DNA from: Litoreibacter sp.
GTDB lineage: Bacteria; Pseudomonadota; Alphaproteobacteria; Rhodobacterales; Rhodobacteraceae
NCBI GenBank assembly: GCA_026710325.1
Contig: JAPORH010000202.1
Coordinates: 1-47,018, forward strand
Length of the DNA stretch: 47,018 nucleotides
Reading direction: 5' to 3'
The first letter of the stretch is position 1, and each line of letters opens with the position of its first letter. This document shows positions 1-8,816 of this stretch, one piece after another. The position numbers were made by a program, and so were the translations under genes. The notes below the pieces were generated by a model. That model was not told the origin of the DNA. It worked only from the letters and a program-made list of their open reading frames with translations, and made no database searches.

Positions 1-459
1 TGCTGAACTGATGCCAGAAGGCCTCGCAAACGCGGAGCTTTATAGCACAGGCATCATCACCAACATCGGCGTGCTCCACGAAGACGGGCACAAGGAGCCG
101 TGGATCATCGCCATGAATGTGGCCCCGTCTGAATACAGAATTCTCGACTATGGCATGCGATGGAGCATTGAGGCCATGTTCTCCGACTTTAAGACCCGGG
201 GTTTCGGCATCACCCAAAGCCAGATCAAAAAACCGGATCGATTGGCGCGGCTCATCCTTGTGCTCACCATCGCCATGTACTGGGCCGTCTCAACAGGAAC
301 CGCAGAAGAACACAACGTCGCGCAACGCGGCGAAAAAAGGGGGTTCGAAAGGCCCAGCGGTCCCTATGCTCGCTCTTCAAAGCCGGACTCCGCACCATCC
401 GAAGATGTCTCGCTGGCTACGCCAAAATACCCAAACTCTGGGAGATCTGGATAAACTGA
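1..459 (+). mobile_element. IS4-type transposase, C-terminal part, frameshifted
   Basis: This is the end of a DDE transposase. The frame is open from base 2 and cut by the window edge, so the N-terminal part is not visible. Residues around 'YGMRWSIEAMFSDFKTRGF' (bases about 149-205) carry the Y-x(2)-R-W-x-IE-x-MF-x-D-x-K motif typical of IS4-like enzymes, whose Glu completes the DDE triad. The frame used up to about 334 ends at 454 with an unrelated tail. A different frame continues with a convincing transposase C-terminus (SLFKAGLRTIRR...KLWEIWIN) and stops at 457-459. The switch lies at a run of six A and five G (333-343) and equals a -1 shift. It could be decay, a sequencing error or programmed slippage. 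The IS end must lie between 460 and about 487, but I cannot delimit its terminal repeat. Confidence 0.8.
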
Positions 460-487
460 GGGGTGGTAAGCGGGTGCCTTATAAAAC

Positions 488-1051
488 TTGAAATATGCGT
501 TGGGGAGCACGCTGATCGTAACAGCACTCGCAGCTTGCGAGCCTCAGCCTCCGGCGCTTGCCCCGGGGGCTGATCCATTTGCGACAGGCGTTGTGGCGCG
601 CGGCGAAGGGGTTGACGGACTGATCGTGGGGCACCGGCTGATGGAAGCCGGCGAATATGAGCTCGCGATCAAAGCCTATCTGCGCGCGGCCTCCAAGGTC
701 GGGACTAATGGCGATGTCCTCTCAGCGCTTGGATCGGCCAATTTGCAGCTGGGCCGGATCGGTCAGGCCGAGAAACTGCTGCGCCGCGCGATCAAGGAAG
801 ATCAGACATTTGTCCCCGCCTGGAACAATCTGGGCGTCGTTTTGATGGAACAGGGCAAAACTGCCGAGGCCGCACGTGTTTTTCAAACCGCCTTCGCGCT
901 CGATAGTGGCAATTCTGACGAAATCCGGGAAAATCTGCGCCGCGCGCTCGCAAATGTCGAAAACCCGGCCTACACTCGCGAAAAAGAAGAAAAAGCCTTC
1001 GACCTCGTGCGTCGCGGCAAAGGGCGGTACCTGATCTTATCCTCCCGTTAA
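488..1051 (+). CDS. TPR lipoprotein of the Tad pilus locus (TadD-like)
   Basis: A 187-residue lipoprotein with a short signal ending in the lipobox LAAC (Cys about residue 16), followed by about three tetratricopeptide repeats (residues 45-150). TadD-type TPR lipoproteins are thought to act as outer-membrane assembly or pilotin factors for Flp/Tad pili. The pairing with a second TPR lipoprotein and a CpaA prepilin peptidase directly downstream supports that role. The only usable start is TTG at 488, with no clear ribosome-binding site, 28 bases after the transposase stop. The native start and promoter may therefore have been removed or replaced by the insertion. The C-terminus is basic (RRGKGRYLILSSR). 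Function in the Tad system is inferred from context. Confidence 0.8.
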   Translation: MKYALGSTLIVTALAACEPQPPALAPGADPFATGVVARGEGVDGLIVGHRLMEAGEYELAIKAYLRAASKVGTNGDVLSALGSANLQLGRIGQAEKLLRRAIKEDQTFVPAWNNLGVVLMEQGKTAEAARVFQTAFALDSGNSDEIRENLRRALANVENPAYTREKEEKAFDLVRRGKGRYLILSSR

Positions 1052-1107
1052 GCTGCGTCTTCCGTTGTAAAGAGGGCGGTATTGAGAGCAGCAGAGGACG
1101 CCAAAAA

Positions 1108-1950
1108 ATGCGCCAAATGAAAGCCCTTTCCCTGTGCCTGGTGGGCACACTTGCCTTGGCCGCTTGCGAAAAAGCAGGCAAGGACGAGGTCACACGATCG
1201 AAAAACATCAATGTGATCGACGAAAGCAATCTCAGCGACATCATGCTGACCTCCGCGGATCCGAATGAGGCTGTAAGCTATTTCCAACGCACCATGGCCG
1301 ACAACCCAGAACGGATCGACCTGCAACGAGGTCTGGCCAAGTCACTGACCCGTGCCAAGCGTGGCGCGGAGGCAGTCGTGATCTGGAAGCGCGTTATTGT
1401 GCACAAGGACGCAACCTTTGAAGATCAGCTGGGTTATGCCGACGCATTGATCCGCACCGGCGATTGGGAATTGGCAGAGACTGTTCTCGACGGAGTCCCA
1501 CCCACACATGAAACCTTTGAGCGCTACAAGCTTGAAGCCGTGATCGCCGACAGCAACCAGGAATGGAAGAAGGCAGACAGCTTCTATGAAACGGCCGTCG
1601 GCATGACCACACGGCCCGGCAGCGTGCTGAACAATTGGGGCTACTCCAAGCTGACGCGTGGAGAGAACCGCGAGGCAGAGCGCCTGTTTGGCGAGGCGAT
1701 CACTTATGATCCGTCACTCTTCACCGCCAAGAACAACATGGTGCTGGCTCGGGCTGCGCAGAAAAACTACTCCCTGCCTCTGATTCAGATCACGCAGGTG
1801 GAGCGCGCGCAGCTGTTGCACACAATGGCTCTGGCCGCCATCAAGCAAGGCGACACTCTGAAAGGAAAAGACCTTTTGGAACAAGCCATTGAGGCGCATC
1901 CCAAGCATTTCGAGGCTGCGGTTCGCTCCCTCAAAAAACTAGAGGGCTAA
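1108..1950 (+). CDS. TPR lipoprotein of the Tad pilus locus (TadD-like, second copy)
   Basis: A 280-residue lipoprotein with signal peptide and lipobox LAAC (Cys at about residue 20), followed by several TPR-like helical repeats from about residue 50 to the C-terminus. The clearest repeats are near 178-212 and 240-275. The start at 1108 is backed by a GAGG sequence about ten bases upstream. Met at 1117 is a possible alternative. It lies 56 bases after the first TPR lipoprotein gene and six bases before the prepilin peptidase, so the three are likely one transcript. Many Rhodobacterales tad loci end with two such TPR genes and the peptidase. It probably works in outer-membrane assembly of the Flp pilus, inferred from context. 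Confidence 0.82.
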   Translation: MRQMKALSLCLVGTLALAACEKAGKDEVTRSKNINVIDESNLSDIMLTSADPNEAVSYFQRTMADNPERIDLQRGLAKSLTRAKRGAEAVVIWKRVIVHKDATFEDQLGYADALIRTGDWELAETVLDGVPPTHETFERYKLEAVIADSNQEWKKADSFYETAVGMTTRPGSVLNNWGYSKLTRGENREAERLFGEAITYDPSLFTAKNNMVLARAAQKNYSLPLIQITQVERAQLLHTMALAAIKQGDTLKGKDLLEQAIEAHPKHFEAAVRSLKKLEG

Positions 1951-1956
1951 GCCCGA

Positions 1957-2448
1957 ATGCTCCTAAGCGAGACGCAGGCCTTCTGGTTTCTACCCTTCGT
2001 GCTGCCCATTTGCGTTTGGGTGGCCTGGTCTGACCTCGCGACGATGAAAATCCCGAACAAGGCGGTCCTCGCCTTGATCGCAGTGTTTCTGGTCGTCGGG
2101 CTCATTGCCTTTCCCTTTCAGGTTTGGCTATGGCAAATTCCGCATTTCTTTGTCGTGCTGGCGATAGGCTTCGTGCTGAGTATCGCTGGCGTTATGGGAG
2201 CGGGCGACGCCAAATTTGCCGCCGCCGCGGCGCCTTTCATTTTGTTGCCTGACACCACAAACATTATTGCGATCCTTGGCATCAGCGCGCTCTTTGGCTT
2301 CATCAGCCACCGGATCGCGCGTGAAACCCCGATCCGCAATTTGGTGCCGCATTGGGAAAGTTGGGAACGGAAAAAAGACTTCCCCATGGGCTACCCGTTG
2401 GCTTTGACTTTGTTGGTTTATCTGATCCTCGCAGCGACCGGCTACTGA
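1957..2448 (+). CDS. cpaA: Prepilin peptidase of the Tad/Flp pilus (CpaA/TadV type)
   Basis: A 163-residue multispanning membrane aspartic protease of the A24 family, the short form without the N-terminal methylase domain. The two catalytic aspartates are visible: Asp in 'WSDLATMKIPN' (about residue 26) and the GxGD motif in 'GAGDAKF' (about residue 85). It cleaves and matures Flp prepilin and pseudopilins at the inner membrane. The ribosome-binding sequence AGAGGG lies in the end of the preceding gene, so translation is probably coupled. The 3' end overlaps the convergent gene on the minus strand by seven bases. The rest of the Tad machinery would lie to the left, beyond the insertion sequence. 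Confidence 0.9.
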   Translation: MLLSETQAFWFLPFVLPICVWVAWSDLATMKIPNKAVLALIAVFLVVGLIAFPFQVWLWQIPHFFVVLAIGFVLSIAGVMGAGDAKFAAAAAPFILLPDTTNIIAILGISALFGFISHRIARETPIRNLVPHWESWERKKDFPMGYPLALTLLVYLILAATGY

Positions 2449-4031
2449 TCCAGCGCGTAGAGCCGGTAAAGTTCTGTCTCCCGCAGCAAAGATAGCTCGA
2501 CCGCCTCACGTTCTTCGATGTCTTTTAGGATCGCTTTGAACGCCCGCGGCGTAATTGGGCAGGTCGGCACCAGCAGGTAATCCGCATTCTCAAACCCAGA
2601 CAAACCGCCATAATACCAAGGCGCGCCGCCTTGCAGGGGCTCGAACCCGCCAAACATCCAGATGCCGCCAAATGTATCGGCCGTGAAAATCCGGGCATCA
2701 TCGCCAAGGCCAAAATCGCGCAAATCCGCCCCAACCGCGCCCATCATGCCCAATAGCCCCAAATCCTGCACGCAAGATGGGTAAGTCACGCCAGCAAACT
2801 CAAGGTCCGGCTCCTTATCCGCAAACTCATTCAACATCGCAAATTGCGGGTCCTTGAAGGTGATCGTCCCCCGTTCCATCACCCGGAAGACGCGCGATCG
2901 CAAAGTGTAGAAATCATCATGCGGCGCGTCTGCAAAAACGGAAGTGTAATTTACCTTCCCCGCAAGCGCATGCCGCACCGGGCTGGTCGCCATATTGGCA
3001 AAGGACGGCGCAATCAGAAACGCTGCGCAAAGCGCTGTCATGCGATATTTCCAGTCTTTGCTGGCGGCGATCAAAATTACCGCCAAAAGCGCCAACCACT
3101 TGGGATCATTCCCATAATTCTGATAGGTTATATAGAGAAACCCGGGCGCCAGCAGAAGCAACGCAAACCCAAGATTGGCCCGCTCCGGGTCCCGACGTAG
3201 CAAGACGACAGCCGTCACCAATACCGCATTTCCTACCAAAAACTTGGGCGACATGAGCAAAGCGGCCCAGCTCTCGCCGGCGCGCGGGCGGATGCCAGAA
3301 CCGCTCACCTGCAAAATGTCCCCGACAAATGCAGTCCAAAATGCGGGGCCAGCCAAGAGCACTGGAACCAGCGCCGCGAGCAAAACGACTGCAACCGAAG
3401 CGACCATGGTACGCCACGCACCGCGTAGCGCCAAAGCAATCAGCAAACCGGGCGCAAGCGCTACCGCAAACGTCACCTTGCCCAGGACAAAAAATGCCAT
3501 GGCAAGCCCAAGGATCAGCCAGTCTGGCCACTCCATCCTGCTATTTTTTGGAGCAAACAGCGCGATCAGCACCGCCAAAAAGGCAAAACACCACGCCCAT
3601 CTATTATAATGCATGGAAAGCGAGACATTGGCCGCAGCCTCCCCGTGGATGAGCGCCAGCGCCATGATCAGGACCATTGCACCAAAAGCGAGCCGGAACG
3701 TGGGTTCCAACCGCGTCTGCGCAACCCAATAAACGGCGGGGACCAAGGCTAGGGCGAACAAGACCTGAGAGATCAGGATCGACATGCCGATTCCAAAGCC
3801 CGAGGCCACCAAAGCCGCAATCGGTACAAAAGAAATGCCGCCCAAAGGCGTCACGAAATCCAAATGCGGCCATTGACCCTGCGCCATGCGCCAGACGATT
3901 TCGGTCAAATGCAAGACATCGCCCTCGTGACGGTCGATATACAACCCGCCCTTGGAGAGGGTCATTACGGCAATTAAAGCAACAATCCCAAAGAGATAGG
4001 CAAGAAGCCTGCGCCCTGTAATCTGATCCAT
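2442..4031 (-). CDS. Large polytopic membrane protein, GT-C-like
   Basis: A 529-residue protein with about ten hydrophobic segments in its first 370 residues and a soluble C-terminal part of about 150 residues. Just after the first membrane segment it has an acidic loop with 'DRHEGDVLH' (about residues 33-41). A first-loop Asp/Glu like this is usual in GT-C glycosyltransferases, which use lipid-linked sugars at the outer face of the inner membrane. I do not recognise a specific family, so the GT-C reading is an inference from topology and this motif. The gene is single and convergent to the prepilin peptidase. Its start at 4031 faces the ATPase gene, with 142 bases between them for divergent promoters. 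Confidence 0.72.
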   Translation of the reverse strand: MDQITGRRLLAYLFGIVALIAVMTLSKGGLYIDRHEGDVLHLTEIVWRMAQGQWPHLDFVTPLGGISFVPIAALVASGFGIGMSILISQVLFALALVPAVYWVAQTRLEPTFRLAFGAMVLIMALALIHGEAAANVSLSMHYNRWAWCFAFLAVLIALFAPKNSRMEWPDWLILGLAMAFFVLGKVTFAVALAPGLLIALALRGAWRTMVASVAVVLLAALVPVLLAGPAFWTAFVGDILQVSGSGIRPRAGESWAALLMSPKFLVGNAVLVTAVVLLRRDPERANLGFALLLLAPGFLYITYQNYGNDPKWLALLAVILIAASKDWKYRMTALCAAFLIAPSFANMATSPVRHALAGKVNYTSVFADAPHDDFYTLRSRVFRVMERGTITFKDPQFAMLNEFADKEPDLEFAGVTYPSCVQDLGLLGMMGAVGADLRDFGLGDDARIFTADTFGGIWMFGGFEPLQGGAPWYYGGLSGFENADYLLVPTCPITPRAFKAILKDIEEREAVELSLLRETELYRLYALDQ

Positions 4032-4173
4032 TCCGCTGCTCGGTATTATCTTTTTCTAAACTTCGCTGAGGCTAATGTGACGTCGAATGCCGGTCTGGTT
4101 TTGACCGATATATGGCGATTAAAAGGTTAATTTCGCCCAATAAAAGTCGAAATCCTTGGGTAGGACTGAACGT

Positions 4174-5490
4174 ATGAATATGCACGCTCCCACAGGGGTC
4201 ATCCCCCCGTCGCCGCCGAAATCGCTGCAGGACACCGGACTCACCACGGTGATGATGCGCGATATCTTGTTGAAGACTATCTTCCGCAAGAACCTTGAAC
4301 ATGTCTCGGAAATGGCGAAAGCCGTTTGCATGTCGTTGCCGCTGACGCAGCAACTGGTCGAGATTGCGCGCGAGCAGCGCTTGATTGAGGCACAGGGTAC
4401 ATTGCATGCGGGCTCCAGCTCGGAGATGGCGTTCCAGCTGTCTGACGCGGGGAAGGCGCGCGCGCTCGATGCGCTCAGCCAGTCGGAATATTACGGGCCC
4501 ATGCCCGTCCCGCTCGAAAAATATAAAGAACAGGTACAAAATCAGTCGGTCAAAAACGTGCAGATCACGCGCGACCGCTTGCTCGCCAATATGGGCCACC
4601 TGATCTTGCCCGAACACTTGCTCGAACATCTCGGCCCCGCAGTTAGCTCCGGCCGTTCGGTGCTGCTGTATGGCCCACCCGGCAACGGTAAATCCGCGAT
4701 TTCAAACGGTATTCGCGATGCGCTTGGCGATGTGATCTACATCCCGCATTGCATCGAATATGCCGGTCAGGTGATCACGCTGTACGACCCGATCGTGCAC
4801 AATATGATCGACGAAAGCGATCAGGGCGGCGGGTCTGCGCTGCGCCGGACAGACAATAAATATGATAAGCGTTACATTCTGTGCGAACGCCCAACGGTTA
4901 TGACCGGCGGTGAATTGACGCTTGATATGCTCGACCTGAACTACAACCCGGTCTCGCGCACCTACCAGGCCTCGCTTCAGCTTAAAGCGACCGGCGGCGT
5001 TTTCATCGTGGACGACCTTGGCCGTCAGGAAGAGCCGCCTCAGGCGCTTATCAACCGCTGGATTGTTCCAATGGAAGCCGGCTACGACATCCTCGCCCTG
5101 CAATCCGGTGAGAAGTTCGAGGTTCCGTTCGATACGCTCGTCGTCTTCTCGACCAACTTCCACCCCAACAAGCTCTTCGATAGCGCGGCCTTGCGGCGGA
5201 TTTTCTACAAGATCAAGATCGACGGCCCTACACAGGAAGAATTCCTGAAGGTCTTCGCCATGGTCGCCAAGAAGAAAAATATGCCTTTGGATGAGGCGAC
5301 GCTTATTCACATGTTGAAGGTAAAATACCCGACCATCGACAATATCTACGCCAACTATCACGGCAACTTCCTTATCGACCAGATGATCAGTGTCTGTGAT
5401 TACGAAGGCATTCCAAACCAGATGTCGCCCGATCTGCTCGACCGGGCCTGGGCGAATATGTATGTGAAGGATGAGGAAATCGTTCACTAA
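4174..5490 (+). CDS. AAA ATPase with N-terminal winged-helix-like region
   Basis: A 438-residue cytoplasmic ATPase. Residues 25-105 look like a winged-helix fold, with a helix-turn-helix-like 'LPLTQQLVEIAREQRLI' and a wing ending in 'QLSDAGKARALDAL'. Residues 150-400 are an AAA module with Walker A GPPGNGKS (167-174), Walker B VFIVDD (276-281), sensor-1 Asn in FSTN (about 328) and a candidate arginine finger (Arg 341-342). ATG at 4174 has AGGA eight bases upstream, so I prefer it to the in-frame TTG at 4156. I recall this type of ATPase near Tad pilus genes in Rhodobacterales, but no role is established. A repeat element starts at its stop codon. Confidence 0.85.
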   Translation: MNMHAPTGVIPPSPPKSLQDTGLTTVMMRDILLKTIFRKNLEHVSEMAKAVCMSLPLTQQLVEIAREQRLIEAQGTLHAGSSSEMAFQLSDAGKARALDALSQSEYYGPMPVPLEKYKEQVQNQSVKNVQITRDRLLANMGHLILPEHLLEHLGPAVSSGRSVLLYGPPGNGKSAISNGIRDALGDVIYIPHCIEYAGQVITLYDPIVHNMIDESDQGGGSALRRTDNKYDKRYILCERPTVMTGGELTLDMLDLNYNPVSRTYQASLQLKATGGVFIVDDLGRQEEPPQALINRWIVPMEAGYDILALQSGEKFEVPFDTLVVFSTNFHPNKLFDSAALRRIFYKIKIDGPTQEEFLKVFAMVAKKKNMPLDEATLIHMLKVKYPTIDNIYANYHGNFLIDQMISVCDYEGIPNQMSPDLLDRAWANMYVKDEEIVH

Positions 5491-5590
5491 AGCGTTTCGC
5501 GTTTTTTGCAAGGCACAAGCCTCGAAAGGCGCGTTCGAGCGAAGCGAGATGCAGTGCCTTTTGGTTCAAATTAAACGAAAAGCGCTTAAA
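5488..5590. repeat. Nested inverted-repeat element after the ATPase gene
   Basis: About 100 bases that fold on themselves in three layers. The imperfect outer arms are AAGCGTTTCGCG (from 5490) against AACGAAAAGCGCTT (5574-5587). A perfect 7-base middle stem pairs AAGGCAC (5510-5516) with GTGCCTT (5554-5560). A perfect inner stem pairs CTCGAA (5521-5526) with TTCGAG (5534-5539). The stop codon of the ATPase gene overlaps the left edge. The form suggests a small non-autonomous element or REP-like unit. It may also act as a terminator or mRNA stabiliser. I see no second copy in the window. Confidence 0.6.
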
Positions 5591-5627
5591 CCCTGTCATT
5601 CATGCGCTGAGCCGCTAGGTTTGGCGC

Positions 5628-8081
5628 ATGACCGGGTTGCCATCAAAAATCGCCGACTGGTTTGCGGGGAAGGGTTGGGCAATCCACCCTCATCAGCAAA
5701 CTATGCTCAACTTGGCAGACGCGCCATCGGCCCTGCTCATCGCCCCCACGGGCGGCGGAAAAACAATGGCAGGGTTCCTGCCAACACTTTCAGATCTCAG
5801 CGAAAATCCTGGCGATGGCCTGCACACGCTTTATGTCTCCCCGCTCAAAGCACTCGCGGCCGATATCAAACGCAACTTGCGCAAACCCGCTGATGAAATC
5901 GGTCTCGACATCCGGATCGAGGATCGAACCGGCGATACGAGCTACACTCAAAAACGCAGGCAACGCGCCGATCCCCCGCATATTCTGCTGACCACGCCCG
6001 AGAGCCTCGCCCTCCTCCTGGCCTATGAAGACGCCCCACGGATGTTCGCCGGCGTCAAACGCATCGTAATTGACGAGATCCATGCGCTCGCCGAAAGCAA
6101 ACGCGGGGATCAGCTCATGCTCGCCCTTTCCCGTTTGCAAAGCCTAGCGCCCGACCTGCGCCGCGTTGGTCTGAGCGCCACGATCGAAGACCCGCAAGCC
6201 ATCGCGGATTTCATGGCATGCCACCCCGCACAACCGCAGATTGTGACGGCAGATCCCGGCCCCGATCCAGACATCCAGATGCTGCGTACCGAGGAACCTC
6301 CGCCTTGGGCTGGCGGTGGCGGAAAATATGCAATCCCGGCGGTGCTGGATCAGGTGCGCCGGCACAACACAACGCTGATCTTTCACAACACCCGCGCGCA
6401 GGCCGAACTATTCTTCCATCACCTCTGGCTTGCCAATGAAGACCAGCTACCGATCGGCATCCATCACGGCGCGCTCGCCAAAGAGCAGCGTTTGAAGGTG
6501 GAACAGGCGATGGTCGACGGCAGCCTCAAAGCCATCGTCTGCACCGGCTCGCTTGATCTGGGAATCGATTGGGGGGATGTTGACCTGGTTATTCAGATCG
6601 GCGCGCCCAAAAACGTCAAGCGGCTGGTCCAACGTATTGGCCGCGCCAATCACCGCTACAATGCGCCGTCCAAAGCGCTTCTTGTACCCGCGAACCGCTT
6701 CGAGATTGTCGAATGCAAAGCCGCGCTTGATGCTGTGAAGGCCTATGATCTCGACGGCGAGCCCAAAGGCCCCGGCCCGCGCGACGTGCTTTGCCAACAT
6801 ATTCTCAATTGCGCTGCCGCCGGTCCTTTTGATGCCGCGACCCTTTATGCGGAGGTGACAACAGCCGGCCCCTATCGCGAGCTGTCGCCTAAGGGCTTTG
6901 AGGAATGTTTGACCTATTGTGCGACGGGGGGGTACGCCTTGCGCGCCTATGACCGCTACCAGCGCCTCGTCGAAAAAAGCGGCAAATGGCAGCTGCGCGA
7001 CCCCCGCGCCGCCGCTCAAATCCGCATGAATCTCGGCACGATTATCGACACCGAAACACTCAAAGTCAGGCTCAAAGCCCGCCGGGGCCCGGGCAGCGGC
7101 GGCGCGCCCTTGGGCGAAATCGAAGAGGGTTTCGCGGCAACGCTGACCCAAGGCGACACATTTCTCATCGGGGGGCAGATCGTCAAATATGAAGGCCTGA
7201 ATGAGATGACGGTGCAGGTCACCCGGTCTCAAGCCGACAAACCGCGCATCGCAACCTTTCTTGGCACGAAGTTCGCCACCTCCACGCAACTTTCGAACCG
7301 GATCATCGAGATTTTCCAGCAAGACAGCTGGCCCGAATTGCCAAACCATACCGCCGAATGGCTGATGCTACAGCGCGAGCGGTCTCGCCTGCCTGAACCG
7401 GGTCGTCTCCTCATAGAGAGTTTTCCACGTGACGGGCGCGCAAACACCGTGATCTACGGCTTTGCCGGACGCAACGCGATGCAGACGCTGGGGCTCCTGG
7501 TCACGCAACGCATGGAGGAACAAGGCCTCGCGCCTCTCGGCTTCGTGGCGACCGATTACGCCACACTGATCTGGGGCCTAGACCCGCTCAAGGACCCCGA
7601 GCCCATATTTGATCTCGAAAACCTGCGGCAAGGGCTCGAGCATTGGCTGGCCGGCAATGCAGTGATGAAACGCACTTTTCGCGCCTCTGCCATCGTGGCT
7701 GGCTTGATTGATCGCATGACCCGCGGCGCGCGCAAATCGGGTCGGCAAGCGACGTTTTCCTCCGACATTCTGTACGACACGCTGCGCAAATACGACCCTG
7801 ATCACCTGATGCTCGCCATCACGCGGGAGGAAGCCATGAAAGGTCTTATCGACTTTGGCCGTGTCGAAGAAATGATCATTCGCACCCAGGGCCGCATCGA
7901 CCTGATCGAGCTCGACCGTGTCACCCCTTTGGCGGCACCACTCTTTCTGGAAGCCGGGCGCGTCCCAATCAAAGGTCTGGCCGAAGAGCGCCTCTTGGCA
8001 GAGGAGGCCGACCACCTCTTCGCAGATGCCGCTCTACCTGATGCAGTGACCCAGCCTAAACGTTGGGCGGTCCCCTTTTAG
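5628..8081 (+). CDS. Ligase-associated DEXH-box DNA helicase (Lhr-like)
   Basis: An 817-residue superfamily 2 helicase of the Lhr-core type, the size usual for the bacterial 'ligase-associated' branch. Visible motifs are motif I APTGGGKT (about 38-45), motif II DEIH in 'IDEIHALAESKRG' (about 150), motif III SAT (about 185), and motif VI QRIGRANHR (about 338-346), followed by the long Lhr C-terminal region. It probably translocates along single-stranded DNA during repair. Family members usually sit in an operon with a DNA ligase, an SNM1-like exonuclease and PdeM. Here only PdeM follows, 39 bases downstream. The start at 5628 has only a weak AGG upstream. Confidence 0.93.
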   Translation: MTGLPSKIADWFAGKGWAIHPHQQTMLNLADAPSALLIAPTGGGKTMAGFLPTLSDLSENPGDGLHTLYVSPLKALAADIKRNLRKPADEIGLDIRIEDRTGDTSYTQKRRQRADPPHILLTTPESLALLLAYEDAPRMFAGVKRIVIDEIHALAESKRGDQLMLALSRLQSLAPDLRRVGLSATIEDPQAIADFMACHPAQPQIVTADPGPDPDIQMLRTEEPPPWAGGGGKYAIPAVLDQVRRHNTTLIFHNTRAQAELFFHHLWLANEDQLPIGIHHGALAKEQRLKVEQAMVDGSLKAIVCTGSLDLGIDWGDVDLVIQIGAPKNVKRLVQRIGRANHRYNAPSKALLVPANRFEIVECKAALDAVKAYDLDGEPKGPGPRDVLCQHILNCAAAGPFDAATLYAEVTTAGPYRELSPKGFEECLTYCATGGYALRAYDRYQRLVEKSGKWQLRDPRAAAQIRMNLGTIIDTETLKVRLKARRGPGSGGAPLGEIEEGFAATLTQGDTFLIGGQIVKYEGLNEMTVQVTRSQADKPRIATFLGTKFATSTQLSNRIIEIFQQDSWPELPNHTAEWLMLQRERSRLPEPGRLLIESFPRDGRANTVIYGFAGRNAMQTLGLLVTQRMEEQGLAPLGFVATDYATLIWGLDPLKDPEPIFDLENLRQGLEHWLAGNAVMKRTFRASAIVAGLIDRMTRGARKSGRQATFSSDILYDTLRKYDPDHLMLAITREEAMKGLIDFGRVEEMIIRTQGRIDLIELDRVTPLAAPLFLEAGRVPIKGLAEERLLAEEADHLFADAALPDAVTQPKRWAVPF

Positions 8082-8120
8082 AGCTTGGCAAATTCGCGTC
8101 TCTCGCAGTAAGAACGTAAC

Positions 8121-8816
8121 ATGAACTTCCATGCGTTTGACTTTGCGGGCACTGCGCTCCGGGCTTATGGGTCCGGCGGTTTGTATTGGCCAGCGGAAGA
8201 AACGCTCATCGTCTCTGATTTGCATTTAGGTAAGTCCGAACGCATCGCGCGCCGATCAGGCCAGCTGCTACCCCCCTATGAAACGCGGGATACATTGGTG
8301 CAACTCGACGCGCTGCTCGAGCAGCTTGCGCCGCGACGGGTCATTTGCCTCGGCGATAGTTTTGACGATCTGGAGGCTAGTCACAGCTTGCCAGAGGAAG
8401 ATCAGGTCACACTCACGCAAATGATGATCGGCCACGACTGGATCTGGATCGAAGGCAACCATGATCCCGGCCCTTTGGCATTCGGCGGAACGCATTTGGA
8501 CCAACTCCAGGCACCCCCGCTCACCTTTCGCCACATCGCAGAAATCACTACTGAGGCCGAGATATCAGGCCATTTCCACCCCAAGACGCGCTTATTTCTG
8601 CGGGGTCGAAACGTGTCGCGGCCATGCTTCCTCGTCACTCAATCGCGGCTGATCATGCCAGCATTTGGCACCTATACGGGTGGCCTCTCTCTCGACCATT
8701 CGGCCTTCGAGCCGTTTATCGATGATAAAAGCTTTGCCATCGTGACCGGGCGCGCGCCCTGCGCGGTCCCGGTCAGGCGCGTGCGATCAGGCGGTCAGGC
8801 CGTCGGGTTCAGCTAA
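8121..8816 (+). CDS. pdeM: Ligase-associated DNA damage response endonuclease PdeM
   Basis: A 231-residue calcineurin-type metallophosphoesterase. The five metal-binding blocks are visible in order: SDLHLGK (about 33-39), GDSFDD (about 76), GNHD (about 112), a His-containing middle stretch, and GHFHP (about 149). PdeM proteins are SbcD-like nucleases paired with the upstream helicase, so both likely act in the same DNA repair step. The last 30 bases overlap the convergent folD gene, and the C-terminal tail beyond about residue 215 ([14 protein letters not shown]) is probably dispensable. No terminator is seen between the two. Confidence 0.9.
   Translation: MNFHAFDFAGTALRAYGSGGLYWPAEETLIVSDLHLGKSERIARRSGQLLPPYETRDTLVQLDALLEQLAPRRVICLGDSFDDLEASHSLPEEDQVTLTQMMIGHDWIWIEGNHDPGPLAFGGTHLDQLQAPPLTFRHIAEITTEAEISGHFHPKTRLFLRGRNVSRPCFLVTQSRLIMPAFGTYTGGLSLDHSAFEPFIDDKSFAIVTGRAPCAVPVRRVRSGGQAVGFS

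Noticed and set aside
464-475. GTAAGCGGGTGC, which resembles the end of IS66-type elements
   Set aside because: The transposase is IS4-like, and a seven-base match is not enough to define an IS66 end.
5471-5893. A 140-codon plus-strand frame across the ATPase end and helicase start
   Set aside because: It runs through the inverted-repeat element and the helicase gene in a different frame and has no family features.
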